A stretch of 64,000 nucleotides of DNA from Defluviitalea raffinosedens (GTDB lineage Bacteria > Bacillota > Clostridia > Lachnospirales > Defluviitaleaceae): NCBI RefSeq assembly GCF_016908775.1, contig NZ_JAFBEP010000009.1, forward strand, positions 1 through 64,000, given 5' to 3'. Position 1 is the first letter of the stretch. Each line of letters starts with the position of its first letter. Positions 43,301 to 51,209 of the stretch are shown piece by piece. The notes under the pieces were generated by a model, which saw nothing but the letters and a program-made list of their open reading frames with translations, had not been told where the DNA came from and made no database searches. The position numbers were made by a program, and so were the translations under genes.

Positions 43301-44348
43301 CATGGCCAGTTTTATTCTCAATGATCAACAATCCTTTATCTTCTTTATTAAAAGTATCCCTGGGCAGGATAATGTTGAAAACATCTTTTTTAACTACCCG
43401 AACCTCATACTCTATTTTTGCATCTTCATAAATAATATAAATATATCCAAAATCTTTCTTATGTATTATTTTATCCGGAATAATTTCATAATTGATGATC
43501 AATTTGTCTTTTCTGAAATCTTCATGGGTATAATGAGATTTAGAAAAACGAATCCATTTTACATTGGTTTCTAATTGAATGTCCATTAAGCCCCATCCAC
43601 TTTTATGGATGACTATACCTTTTTCAATAAATTTTTCTCCCGTAGGATAAATCTCTACTTTTCTTATTTGGTCCTGAACCGATAAGTTAGGCTTTTGCTT
43701 ATATCCTGACAGTCTCAGAAAATATTCCAGAGCCCAGTCTGTATGAGGCGTCATTGAAAGCTGTTGATAAATCCGTTGAGATTCTAAATCATTATTCTGG
43801 GATAACCAATTAGAAAATAAAGGAGAAAAAAAGACATCCTTTGCAATATTCCAATGTTCCATGGCATACTTTGAAAACTCTTTCATGTCGGAGATGACAT
43901 TCTGTTCGTCAATAGTCAATAGAGGTTTTGTGATATGAATATGTACAAAGATTTCATGTTCTCCTCCATTGGATTCTATCAACCAAACATCCTCGTATTG
44001 CTTTCCCCACATCATTTCCTGTGTATCGATGCGGTATAGGATCACCTGCTCATTATTTTGCCATTCCTTTGGAGTAAACTGAGCATAATCCATTTTGGAG
44101 AGAATTCTTCCTTTAAGCTGTCCTTCCCCAATATTATTGATTTTTATTGCTCCGGTATATATACTAAAAGCCGAAACCTCTATCTCTATCTCTTGTATAG
44201 AAACAGAAAGTATTGGAGATGCCTCAATGTAATCTTCCTTCATAACTTTATACCTACTGTTCTCCAATATAATCCCTCCGACTCTCCAAGATTGGCTCAA
44301 ACTAATCTTCCATTTATTATTATATCCGAATCCATTATAGTTTTCCAT
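40359..44348 (-). CDS. Giant 1329-residue protein with beta-sandwich N-terminus and TPR-like C-terminus (DUF5717-like)
   Basis: The N-terminal third has several Ig-like beta domains (IEIEVSAFSIYTGAIKINN, IRKVEIYPTGEKFIEKGI, HEPWIQFESKKYLIAKRAEI). The rest is a helical repeat array of TPR or HAT type (YYLKALNLLNAIYIENPADL, LNLRLENYDEAYGLLKNYLK). I relate it to DUF5717 from memory. It has no signal peptide or membrane segment. It opens the Hsp70 operon and is the probable scaffold. The annotated ATG at 44348 has a weak ribosome-binding site; the ATG at 44243 (MKEDYIEAS) or a start between them may be the true one. Function is unknown. Confidence 0.75.
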   Translation of the reverse strand: MENYNGFGYNNKWKISLSQSWRVGGIILENSRYKVMKEDYIEASPILSVSIQEIEIEVSAFSIYTGAIKINNIGEGQLKGRILSKMDYAQFTPKEWQNNEQVILYRIDTQEMMWGKQYEDVWLIESNGGEHEIFVHIHITKPLLTIDEQNVISDMKEFSKYAMEHWNIAKDVFFSPLFSNWLSQNNDLESQRIYQQLSMTPHTDWALEYFLRLSGYKQKPNLSVQDQIRKVEIYPTGEKFIEKGIVIHKSGWGLMDIQLETNVKWIRFSKSHYTHEDFRKDKLIINYEIIPDKIIHKKDFGYIYIIYEDAKIEYEVRVVKKDVFNIILPRDTFNKEDKGLLIIENKTGHDAMIQITPHEPWIQFESKKYLIAKRAEIPFRVRLTGWDKLAMGKRPYYETMVHIGAQAKSYKYEEDVLVKINAFNLEVLIDQEEKSETEKKDETFSGNNLATAMTYWIEGQIKDGASTDYYLKALNLLNAIYIENPADLKIGLLIIELNLRLENYDEAYGLLKNYLKLKKYFKSADQTILGIIYYFKALLDYYRGKHMSIQKSIKIFDECLKEQKTGVLYYLKAKLEKELFNEDYNEIKYYYEAYTHGFRSPLLYLDVFRLFCSNYSSFYNMKDMVRNTFIWAIRYQLIDDSSIRVFAGWMLQNQADFRIPKSSIEQIHYKLDTDETLSLLCNTYMNEDQKDPHVLEIYEKAIERRIYVKGIYQAYLKTAYALDIRDIPLSILQNALLKETFDEPLTAYIYSLLCTNSQYKMLLQMHYNKILLFGENSLRNNRKGRYYIDIYLKMLERNPTNHLLKKVVLEHLFLYEIHVKCPQVKYLWIMEKEKANMATYIVNRDILYVEAASSDVNSLTILCVGQRQKSFYSKDCIEIKKLIHDVPFELLLEYYEEGHKSIDLLIALTDYFIAQIEENKEISSFHKAEQIITECLENSALSDDFRRKTSAALGSLLARSNHSEKAAPYFKLLNPAHLPPAQIEEGVNALLEKDETHLAVQWAKKYNEINESTKIKLVKKSIEQGIQHAIILNASYELLIEGQYDKTIEVYLLNHYEGKLKDWIALREALILSDQPTVDLDKKILEKGIWIRGLSEDLERVFLSLFEKEKTSPMIHEFIDYCSYEILVNNKAVSKDTLKIFEEVFSDTKDMVLGSAMLHVYPKFQMYTNDKIIRPIFEWMKEKQFIFPIVKENKDKFPYFSYIEQNIPFIHRTKGGREVTFCYKIQGFPLNRKKMYPVAFNLYAVCVSLFYHEDMEYYIEELDEEGNCVLSEVYSYHYDVKALNDDVKEVYCQLNNAIIYSENMEMEKAEMILENLIYENQRNHTGYLL

Positions 44349-44383
44349 GATTAAAACAATTGTTCTTTACTATAATACATTTT

Positions 44384-44424
44384 AATGTATAATATTAGAA
44401 AGAGTTTGGCTTAGTAAACTCTTT
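44384..44424. promoter_or_regulatory. Inverted repeat upstream of the Hsp70 operon
   Basis: AAAGAGTTT (44399-44407) and AAACTCTTT (44416-44424) form a perfect 9-bp dyad with an 8-nt centre, and a second palindrome ATACATT-TT-AATGTAT lies at about 44376-44391. Both stand between the divergent starts of the giant protein and the CobD-like gene. No CIRCE element is present. Operator function is speculative. Confidence 0.3.
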
Positions 44425-44560
44425 TCACAAGCGTAACCGACAAAATCGATAAAATTTCATTTACGCAAAGGTACATCCTGCCCTGAGGGCTTTTTATTGC
44501 ATAAGAAATCCAAAGAATTTCCTATGTAATAAAAAATATATTCATGAAGAGGGGACAATC

Positions 44561-45661
44561 ATGGAAAAATCTAAACATTACCAACATGGTGGAGACCTTG
44601 AATCCATAGAAGAACACTACGGGATTTCCAGAAATCAGCTCATGGACTTTAGTTCCAATGTAAATCCTTTGGGTATTTCGCCTAAGGCAAAAAAAGAACT
44701 GGCACAAAACCTGGATTTGATCTCTACTTATCCAGACCGTAAATACACTCAGCTCCGCCAAAAAATTGCCAAATACACCGGAGCAGATTTTGAATCCATA
44801 TTGGTAGGAAACGGTTCAACAGAACTTATTTCTCTTTTTATTACACTCATTCATCCTAAAAAGTCTCTAATCATTGGGCCAACCTATTCTGAATATGAAA
44901 GAGAAATATTTCTAAACGGAGGACAGGCAGAATACTATCCTTTAAAAGAAACATTAAACTTCCAACTGGATATCGAGAATCTTAAAACCCATTTGTCCGA
45001 TGAAATCAATTTGCTGGTTATATGTAATCCTAATAATCCCACAGGTTCTTACATATCGCAAAAAGATCTCGGTATTATTCTTGATTATTGTGCATCAAAA
45101 AACATATATGTTATGATTGATGAAACCTATATCGAGTTTGTTGAAAACATGGATGAAATCACCGCAGTACCTTTATCAAAATCCTATGATAATATGATGA
45201 TTCTAAGAGGAATATCCAAATTCTTCTCAGCACCCGGATTACGTTTCGGATATGGCATATGCGGCAATCCTGAACTGATTAGGCGAATGAATGAAATTAA
45301 AAACCCCTGGACCATTAATATATTGGCTTCCTTTGGGGCCGGGATTATGCTGGAAGACTCAGAATATATTTCCGCAACAAAAAAACTGATTCATTCTGAA
45401 AGAACCAAGATCTACAATACTCTTAAAGATTGGAAAAATATTAAGGTCTATAAACCCTGTGCAAATTTTGTTCTTTTTAAACTGTTAAGGAACGATATTA
45501 CTTCTTCTATGATTTTCGAAAAACTGATTGAAAAGCATATGATCATCAGAGATGCCAGCAGTTTTCCTTTCCTGAATTCAAGTTATATGAGATTCTGCTT
45601 CTTACTTCCAGAGCAAAATCAAAAACTTCTGGATGCCTTAGAAGAAATCATTGAAAAATAA
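44561..45661 (+). CDS. cobD: PLP-dependent aminotransferase family, CobD-like threonine-phosphate decarboxylase
   Basis: This 366-residue fold-type I PLP protein starts with YQHGGDLESIEEHYG and LMDFSSNVNPLG, typical of CobD. It has VGNGSTELISLF, CNPNNPTGS near residue 160, DETYIEF and the PLP lysine in RGISKFFSAPGLRFGYG. CobD makes aminopropanol phosphate for the cobalamin lower-loop linker. HisC, its close relative, lacks the HGGD start. No other cobalamin gene and no B12-box sequence is present nearby, so the gene is an orphan here and its role is less sure than its family. It begins after GAAGAGGGG. Confidence 0.72.
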   Translation: MEKSKHYQHGGDLESIEEHYGISRNQLMDFSSNVNPLGISPKAKKELAQNLDLISTYPDRKYTQLRQKIAKYTGADFESILVGNGSTELISLFITLIHPKKSLIIGPTYSEYEREIFLNGGQAEYYPLKETLNFQLDIENLKTHLSDEINLLVICNPNNPTGSYISQKDLGIILDYCASKNIYVMIDETYIEFVENMDEITAVPLSKSYDNMMILRGISKFFSAPGLRFGYGICGNPELIRRMNEIKNPWTINILASFGAGIMLEDSEYISATKKLIHSERTKIYNTLKDWKNIKVYKPCANFVLFKLLRNDITSSMIFEKLIEKHMIIRDASSFPFLNSSYMRFCFLLPEQNQKLLDALEEIIEK

Positions 45662-45697
45662 AAAATGAACATGGTGCCCGGCACCATGTTCATTTTT
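45661..45697. terminator. Bidirectional terminator between cobD-like gene and thrC
   Basis: AAAAATGAACATGGTGCC and its complement form a near-perfect palindrome centred on CCCGG, with A and T runs on the two sides. It serves both converging genes; the thrC stop codon lies in its T run. Confidence 0.9.
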
Positions 45698-47184
45698 TAT
45701 TTTAAAATTTCTGCCACAACTTTTTTCATTTCGTCTTTACTGCATACTGTTGTATGAAGGATCGGACGTTTGTCTAAGTCTTTGATACTTTCCGGAATGC
45801 TGTTTTTGGTTAATTCACTCATCTTTTTTAATAATTCAAAATCCGAAAAAGCTTCATATTTTTTATCCAATGCCCCCATAACACTGGTTGTAAATTTATA
45901 AGGACTCGCAGTAGATGCTATAATCGTTTTAGTCGTATCTTTTGTCTGATCCACATAATCTTTATATACGGAATAAGCTACTGCTGTATGAGTGTCTATG
46001 AGATACCCTGTACCTTCAAAGAGCTCTTTAATTCGAATGGTAGTTTCTTCCTGAGTTGCAAAACCTCCGTAGAAGTCAGCCAATTTTTCCTTCATTGCAT
46101 CATCTATCTCATAATGTCCCTTTGCTTTAAGGCTTTCCATTAATTCTTTTGTTTTATTCGCATCTTCACCGGTAATCTGATAAATCAGTCTTTCTAAATT
46201 GCTGGAAATCAGAATGTCCATAGAAGGTGAAATCGTAAGAATAAATTCTCTGTCTTTATCATATTTCCCTGTATTAAAGAAGTCATACAATACCTTGTTG
46301 TCATTGGAAGCACAAATCAGTTTGCCTATAGGCAATCCCATTTGCTTTGCGTAGTAAGCAGCCAGGATATTACCGAAGTTTCCTGTGGGCACTACCACAT
46401 TGACCTGTTCTCCCAAAGTTATATCATTACTTTCTGCCATTTGAAAATATGCATAGAAATAATAAACCACCTGGGGAATCAAACGGCCTATATTGATCGA
46501 ATTAGCTGATGAAAGCATATAATTGCTTTCATCTAAGTATTTATTAAATTCAGCATCGCCAAAAATTTCTTTTACGCCATTTTGGGCATCATCAAAATTT
46601 CCTTTAATGCCTATGACATATGTATTATCCCCAGTCTGAGTCGTCATTTGGCGTTTTTGAACTTCACTGACACCATCCTGAGGGAAGAATACGATTATCT
46701 TTGTCCCCTCTACATCTGCAAATCCTTCCAGAGCTGCTTTTCCTGTATCTCCTGAAGTAGCGGTTAAAATGACAATTTCCTTTTCAATATTCAGCTTCTT
46801 GGCTGCCGTTGTCAATAAATGAGGCAGGATAGACAGCGCCATATCTTTAAACGCCAAAGTCGGTCCGTGGAATAATTCCAAAAAGAATACACCATCTTTT
46901 TTCACTAATGGAGCTATTTTAGAAGTATCGAACTTCTGATCGTATGCCTTGTCAATACATCCTCTTAATTCTTCTTCAGTAAAATCTGTCAGAAAATGCT
47001 TCATAATGCAATAAGCCAATTCCTGATAAGACATTCCTTTTAATTCTTCTAAGCTATATTCCAATTTAGGCAGAGCTTCCGGAACAAATAATCCTCCATC
47101 CTTTGCAATTCCCTGTACAATTGCATAAGCTGAAGAGATATCACTTTGTCCTCCTCTTGTACTTTTATATTTTAATAAATTCAT
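45697..47184 (-). CDS. thrC: Threonine synthase
   Basis: This 495-residue fold-type II PLP enzyme starts MNLLKYKSTRGGQSDISSAY and has the PLP lysine in GPTLAFKDMALSILP, TATSGDTGKAALEGF near residue 145, and VVPTGNFGNILAAYYAKQMG near residue 265. It converts O-phosphohomoserine to threonine and phosphate. The length matches the long bacterial form. The start has AGGAGG upstream. No other threonine gene is beside it; it stands alone between two terminators. The C-terminal HTTVCSKDEMKKVV is typical of clostridial enzymes. Confidence 0.95.
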   Translation of the reverse strand: MNLLKYKSTRGGQSDISSAYAIVQGIAKDGGLFVPEALPKLEYSLEELKGMSYQELAYCIMKHFLTDFTEEELRGCIDKAYDQKFDTSKIAPLVKKDGVFFLELFHGPTLAFKDMALSILPHLLTTAAKKLNIEKEIVILTATSGDTGKAALEGFADVEGTKIIVFFPQDGVSEVQKRQMTTQTGDNTYVIGIKGNFDDAQNGVKEIFGDAEFNKYLDESNYMLSSANSINIGRLIPQVVYYFYAYFQMAESNDITLGEQVNVVVPTGNFGNILAAYYAKQMGLPIGKLICASNDNKVLYDFFNTGKYDKDREFILTISPSMDILISSNLERLIYQITGEDANKTKELMESLKAKGHYEIDDAMKEKLADFYGGFATQEETTIRIKELFEGTGYLIDTHTAVAYSVYKDYVDQTKDTTKTIIASTASPYKFTTSVMGALDKKYEAFSDFELLKKMSELTKNSIPESIKDLDKRPILHTTVCSKDEMKKVVAEILK

Positions 47185-47276
47185 CAGAAATCCTCCTAAA
47201 ATGTTTTATAAAAAATTTGCTTAGATTATATCATAAAAATTGATAAATTATAACTTTTTTTTGAATTTTTTGCATC

Positions 47277-47300
47277 AAAAAACCACCCTTACGGGTGGTA
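47277..47300 (-). terminator. Intrinsic terminator after the cold-shock gene
   Basis: ACCACCC and GGGTGGT form a 7-bp GC-rich stem with a TTAC loop; the minus strand continues with TTTTTTG. It lies about 50 bp after the csp stop. Confidence 0.8.
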
Positions 47301-47347
47301 TTTTATGTGTAGCGATATATATTTAAATATATAATAATGCTTTATTA

Positions 47348-47548
47348 TTATAATTTAACTACATTCGCTGCCTGAGGTCCTCTAGCGCCTTCAACTACTT
47401 CGAATTCTACCGCTTGACCTTCTTCCAAAGTTTTAAAACCGTCTCCTTGGATAGCAGAGAAATGTACGAATACGTCATCTTCTCCTTCTACAGAAATAAA
47501 GCCAAAACCTTTCTCTGCATTAAACCATTTAACTGTACCTTTTTTCAT
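47348..47548 (-). CDS. Cold-shock domain protein (CspA family)
   Basis: The 66-residue protein [20 protein letters not shown] contains the RNP1 motif KGFGFI and RNP2 DVFVHFSAI, then [11 protein letters not shown] at the end. It is a single OB-fold RNA chaperone that melts secondary structure in mRNA. Lysine and glutamate positions are normal for clostridial Csp. It is single, with a recognisable promoter upstream and a terminator downstream, and a 5' UTR of about 45 bp before GGAGG. Confidence 0.96.
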   Translation of the reverse strand: MKKGTVKWFNAEKGFGFISVEGEDDVFVHFSAIQGDGFKTLEEGQAVEFEVVEGARGPQAANVVKL

Positions 47549-47597
47549 TTAAAATCCTCCAAAACAATTATTTATTATTTGGCATATCGCCTATTTT

Positions 47598-47626
47598 AAG
47601 GTATCACACATTTGAATGAATGTCAA
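47598..47626 (-). promoter_or_regulatory. Promoter of the cold-shock gene
   Basis: On the minus strand TTGACA (47621-47626) and TACCTT (47598-47603) are 17 bp apart, 50 bp upstream of the start codon. The -35 is perfect, the -10 weak. Confidence 0.55.
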
Positions 47627-47839
47627 TGTAATTTCGAAAAATAATTTTAAATTTTTTATAATTGTGATACCTTTACTTATATTATATCCTAATGATAATT
47701 TATTATTCACTTCTATAAAAATTTTTATCAGACATGCTCATTTTAGTTTAATATTTAAATCTATGTAATAAGGGATCCAACTTATAAATTCTTATTTTTT
47801 GAGAAAACTAAGAGTAATTTTAATGATAAGGGTGATTCT

Positions 47840-48589
47840 ATGAGTCTGTTGGAATCTGCATATGGTAATTTTCTTCGCATTTCCTTTGCTGTAATTAATC
47901 CCTTAAAAAAATCTGTGATTAAAACGCAATGTCAGGTTCATAAATTTATTAATGCTGCTGCACTGAATATATTAAAAAATGACGGCTATATTAAAGAATA
48001 TAGCCTATTTAGCGAATATCTGGACTCAATCAACGAAGGAGCCGTTTGGGCAGATCAGGATTTCAAAAGTATCGGCCATTTTTATAATCCTTATACCAAA
48101 AAAGGACTCTACGGAAGAAGAAATGCATTTGATTTATCCGTTAAATATTATAATGACGCCATTCATCTCTGGAAAATTAACGAAAAGAATAAAGCTATGT
48201 TCTATTTTGGTGCGGCCCTTCACATCCTGCAGGACTTGGTCATTCCCCAACATGCCAATGTGCGGCTTTTGGATCATCATAAGCAATATGAAACTTTTGT
48301 AAAAAGAACCTATAAATATATACAAGAATTCAAAGTGGAAAAAGGCGCTTATGTTCTGGATTCATTAGAAGAATATATAAAATTAAATGCCAGAACAGCA
48401 ATAAAACTTTACAAAAAGTTCAGAATTATAGAAGATGACGAACAAAGATTTTATCGTACAACAAGATGTATTCTTCCTCTGGCTGAACGCACCACTGCAG
48501 GCTGTATGGTAACTTTCTACAGAAATATTATTCCTGATGAAAAAATTAATCGCTATATGCTTCATCAGAATACAAAAACTAAGAATTAA
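47840..48589 (+). CDS. Zinc-dependent phospholipase C-like protein
   Basis: This 249-residue helical protein has VHKFINAAALNIL, EGAVWADQDFKSIGHFYNPY, and HILQDLVIPQHANVRLLDHH, the metal-binding histidines and aspartates of the alpha-toxin/phospholipase C (Zn_dep_PLPC) family. In secreted relatives the mature enzyme begins with Trp after a signal peptide; here there is no signal peptide, so it is cytoplasmic or leaves the cell by another way. Metal residues are intact, so hydrolase activity is plausible. The substrate is uncertain. GATAAGGGTG precedes the start. Confidence 0.75.
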   Translation: MSLLESAYGNFLRISFAVINPLKKSVIKTQCQVHKFINAAALNILKNDGYIKEYSLFSEYLDSINEGAVWADQDFKSIGHFYNPYTKKGLYGRRNAFDLSVKYYNDAIHLWKINEKNKAMFYFGAALHILQDLVIPQHANVRLLDHHKQYETFVKRTYKYIQEFKVEKGAYVLDSLEEYIKLNARTAIKLYKKFRIIEDDEQRFYRTTRCILPLAERTTAGCMVTFYRNIIPDEKINRYMLHQNTKTKN

Positions 48590-48604
48590 ACCGCATACTT
48601 TATA

Positions 48605-49096
48605 TTACAGAAGTAATTGATAAAAAAGTATGCTCTGCCACTGATTGAATTTATATCCTACTTCTTTTAAACATCCTGCATACTCAAAATTAAATTTCTT
48701 ATGAAGACGTATACTGTCCTCATTACCTTCTGTGATCACAGCTATCATAACATGGTATTTTAAATCCGATGCCAGTTTAATAAGCTCTGACAATATTAGA
48801 GTCCCAATGCCTTTGCCTCTGAAATCTTTATGGATATAAACAGAATGTTCTACGGTACTGTCATAAGCCCGCTTAGGCCGAAAGCTGGAAAGACACCCAT
48901 ACCCTACAACACTTCCTTCGTATTCTGCTACAATAACGGGGTAATTGTGATCATGCTCTTTAAACCACTGTTTTCTGTCTTCTAAAGTTTTTTCTTCCAG
49001 ATCAAATGTGGCAGTACTGTTAGAAATGGCATCATTATAAATTTCTGCAATCGCCTTAATATCTTCTTTTACTGCTTTTCGTATGGAAATATTCAT
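48605..49096 (-). CDS. GNAT-family N-acetyltransferase (phosphinothricin acetyltransferase-like)
   Basis: This protein of 163 residues begins MNISIRKAVKEDIKAIAEIY and has DAISNSTATFDLEEKTLEDR, HSVYIHKDFRGKGIGTLILS (acetyl-CoA loop) and KYHVMIAVITEGNEDSIRLH, the layout of the PAT/YncA subgroup. These enzymes acetylate phosphinothricin, methionine sulfone and similar amino acids. I choose the ATG at 49096, which has GGGAGG eight bases upstream; an ATG five codons earlier lies within that site. The natural substrate is not known. Confidence 0.85.
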   Translation of the reverse strand: MNISIRKAVKEDIKAIAEIYNDAISNSTATFDLEEKTLEDRKQWFKEHDHNYPVIVAEYEGSVVGYGCLSSFRPKRAYDSTVEHSVYIHKDFRGKGIGTLILSELIKLASDLKYHVMIAVITEGNEDSIRLHKKFNFEYAGCLKEVGYKFNQWQSILFYQLLL

Positions 49097-49188
49097 TCCG
49101 ATTCCTCCCATAACTTGTTATAAATTATTATTATAAACGATCATCCATTCATCGTAAATATCATCAAGATACAGAAAGGAATTCTGAA

Positions 49189-49392
49189 ATGGATTTGTTT
49201 GATTCGTATAAAACTATAACCACCAGTAAAGAAACCTATGCCATTGTATATTTAAAGCCTTGTCTGTTAGAACTTCCAGACAAGGCTTTACTGGAACAAC
49301 TGGTTATTCAATATGTAAGGGAAAAAACACCCCATATTCACCGAGTAGAAGTCATTTTAAAACCTCTTCATATCCTTTCTGTCAAACTTTAA
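49189..49392 (+). CDS. Small hypothetical protein (67 residues)
   Basis: The frame MDLFDSYKTITTSKETYAIV ends at 49392, overlapping the stop of the opposite gene by 4 nt. AAGGAATTC precedes the ATG. The protein has mixed alpha and beta character and no known motif. It fits a tight gap between two minus-strand genes without disturbing them, which supports it slightly. Confidence 0.4.
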   Translation: MDLFDSYKTITTSKETYAIVYLKPCLLELPDKALLEQLVIQYVREKTPHIHRVEVILKPLHILSVKL

Positions 49393-49772
49393 GCTTCAAC
49401 GTCAAATACTTCTGCATTCAGGCAAGCGTTGACCTTTTCCCGATTTTCCAGCTTAGGAATGGAACCTTCAAAAACCCATCGGTCCACACTTCGGGAAGAT
49501 ACTCCCACCATTTGTGCCAACTGGGGAATGGTCATCTTTCTTTCAAGCAATAATCGATACAACTTTTTGTTTTTTACTTCCCATGTTTTAAGACTGCGAA
49601 TAATGACTTTTTCTTTTGGATGCAGCAATGCATACATTTTACAATATTCTCTGCATGCATTGCACTGAACATGTTCCCCTTCCACAGGTTTTCCACATCG
49701 TGTACATAATTTTTTCATTTTTCTTCTTTTTCGCAGTTCTCTCATGGCTTTTGCATTATCATATTTACTCAC
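49389..49772 (-). CDS. Zinc-ribbon protein with C-terminal helix-turn-helix
   Basis: The 127-residue protein has a basic N-terminus (MRELRKRRKMKK), a CxxC-x12-CxxC zinc ribbon (CTRCGKPVEG, CNACREYC) and a helix-turn-helix (MTIPQLAQMVGVSSRSVDRW) at residues 80-99. It may bind DNA or RNA. The recognition helix resembles XRE-type regulators. No operon partner is evident, so its target is unknown. It may be related to mobile-element or phage regulators, but no phage gene is next to it. Confidence 0.7.
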   Translation of the reverse strand: MSKYDNAKAMRELRKRRKMKKLCTRCGKPVEGEHVQCNACREYCKMYALLHPKEKVIIRSLKTWEVKNKKLYRLLLERKMTIPQLAQMVGVSSRSVDRWVFEGSIPKLENREKVNACLNAEVFDVEA

Positions 49773-49922
49773 TTTATTTCACCTCTCGAATCCTTTTTTT
49801 ATCATTATTTCCATTTTGAGAGGTTTTTAACGTTTTATAGTGATATTGATTTTTTATAATAAATAGTTTATACTGTGTGGAGCAAATATTTTACATTTAT
49901 TAAGGAGGTCCCTTAAAAAGCC

Positions 49923-50585
49923 ATGAATAAAGTAAAAGTCTTTTTAAGCAATAACCGTCATTTTCTGATCCTGCTTTATTATTTAGTTATTTTACTTGGT
50001 TACCAATTATTAAATAAAATCACTGTACCCAAATATTACATGTACCATCCTATTGACCGCTATATTCCTTTTGTCCCCATCATGGTGGTACCTTATGTAT
50101 TTTGGTATATATTAATTACTGCTTCCCTTGTTTATTTAGGCTTTACCAATAAAAACGATTTTTACAGGCTTGCCCTTTTTATGTTTGGGGGAATGACCAT
50201 TTGCTACATTATATTTATTATTTTCCCCAATGGACAAAATCTAAGACCTGTGATCACAAAGACCAATATCTTCACACAGCTGATTACTTTGATTTATAGT
50301 ATAGACAATCCGACCAATTCTGCTCCCAGTATACATGTTATAGATACTATGGGGGTATTTATCGCTCTCAGAAAAAATGAGAAATTGGGCAAGATTAAAA
50401 AATTTCAAATTGCCTCTGCTATTGTCACAATCTTAATCATTATGTCTACAATGATGATTAAGCAACATTCTATTCTTGATGTAATGTATGGATTATTAAT
50501 GAGTTTGGTACTGTATATTGTAATCTACCGTATACCTCTTCATAAATTTAGCTTTATTCGTAAAGAAGCACATCAACGGGTATAA
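49923..50585 (+). CDS. PAP2-family membrane phosphatase-like protein
   Basis: This 220-residue protein has five to six membrane helices and the PAP2 residues SAPSIHV near residue 138 and KQHSILDV near residue 180, with the acid phosphatase motif 1 replaced by a shortened NGQNLRP. It probably hydrolyses lipid phosphates at the membrane. AGGAGG stands 13 bp before the ATG. The gene is followed by a shared terminator with the convergent cyclophilin gene. A second PAP2 protein is at 61198-62049. Confidence 0.75.
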   Translation: MNKVKVFLSNNRHFLILLYYLVILLGYQLLNKITVPKYYMYHPIDRYIPFVPIMVVPYVFWYILITASLVYLGFTNKNDFYRLALFMFGGMTICYIIFIIFPNGQNLRPVITKTNIFTQLITLIYSIDNPTNSAPSIHVIDTMGVFIALRKNEKLGKIKKFQIASAIVTILIIMSTMMIKQHSILDVMYGLLMSLVLYIVIYRIPLHKFSFIRKEAHQRV

Positions 50586-50622
50586 AAAAATCCATCTGCC
50601 TTATTAGCAGATGGATTTTTTT
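50584..50622. terminator. Bidirectional terminator
   Basis: AAAAAATCCATCTGC and its complement form a 15-bp stem with a 7-nt loop, between the PAP2 gene and the cyclophilin gene, which converge on it. Confidence 0.9.
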
Positions 50623-51148
50623 ATAGTGTTTCAGGCTCCGGATATTCTTCTCCAAAAGTATCTATCGTGATGGTTTTAATTCTTTGCTCTACAATTGGTC
50701 GGTCAAAATAATCTGTTTTTACACTGACAATCTCATCAATAGTATCAAAACCTTCTATTGTTTTTCCAAATGCAGCATACTGTCCGTCTAAATGGGGAGC
50801 GTCTTCATGCATAATAAAAAATTGAGAACCGGCTGAATTGGGATTTTGAGCTCTGGCCATGGAAATAACGCCTCTTGTATGTTTTAACGTATTATTGAAC
50901 CCATTAGTTTTAAATTCCCCTTTGATGCTGTATCCGGGCCCGCCCATTCCACTTCCTTGCGGGTCGCCACCTTGAATCATAAATCCTTTAATGACTCTAT
51001 GAAAAATTAATCCGTCGTAAAATCCCTTTCGAGCTAAAGAAATAAAATTATTCACTGTATTCGGTGCCACATCAGGATAGAGTTCCAATTTGATTTGGCT
51101 ACCGCTTTCCATTGTAATTAAAGCGATGGGATTATTTTTCACTATCAT
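50621..51148 (-). CDS. Peptidyl-prolyl cis-trans isomerase, cyclophilin type
   Basis: This 175-residue protein has FISLARKGFYDGLIFHRVIK (the catalytic arginine in FHRV), GFMIQGGDPQGSGMGGPGYS, GVISMARAQNPNSAGSQFFI and HLDGQYAAFGKTIEGFD, the cyclophilin core complete. It has no signal peptide, so it acts in the cytoplasm on prolyl bonds. The start is ATG after AGAAAGGAAAATG. It stands alone between PAP2 and ferredoxin genes. Confidence 0.95.
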   Translation of the reverse strand: MIVKNNPIALITMESGSQIKLELYPDVAPNTVNNFISLARKGFYDGLIFHRVIKGFMIQGGDPQGSGMGGPGYSIKGEFKTNGFNNTLKHTRGVISMARAQNPNSAGSQFFIMHEDAPHLDGQYAAFGKTIEGFDTIDEIVSVKTDYFDRPIVEQRIKTITIDTFGEEYPEPETL

Positions 51149-51209
51149 TTTCCTTTCTTATATGTAGTTGTAATTAGTATGTACATATCCAAAAAAAATA
51201 AAACCTATA

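Noticed and set aside
44425-44560. A possible cobalamin riboswitch before the CobD-like gene
   Set aside because: The sequence ends in CCTGCC and has short stems, but the conserved core and a proper B12 box are missing and the region is too short. No other riboswitch class matched.
49189-49772. The overlapping small gene and zinc-ribbon/HTH gene as a toxin-antitoxin pair
   Set aside because: They are convergent, not co-transcribed, and neither resembles a known toxin or antitoxin.
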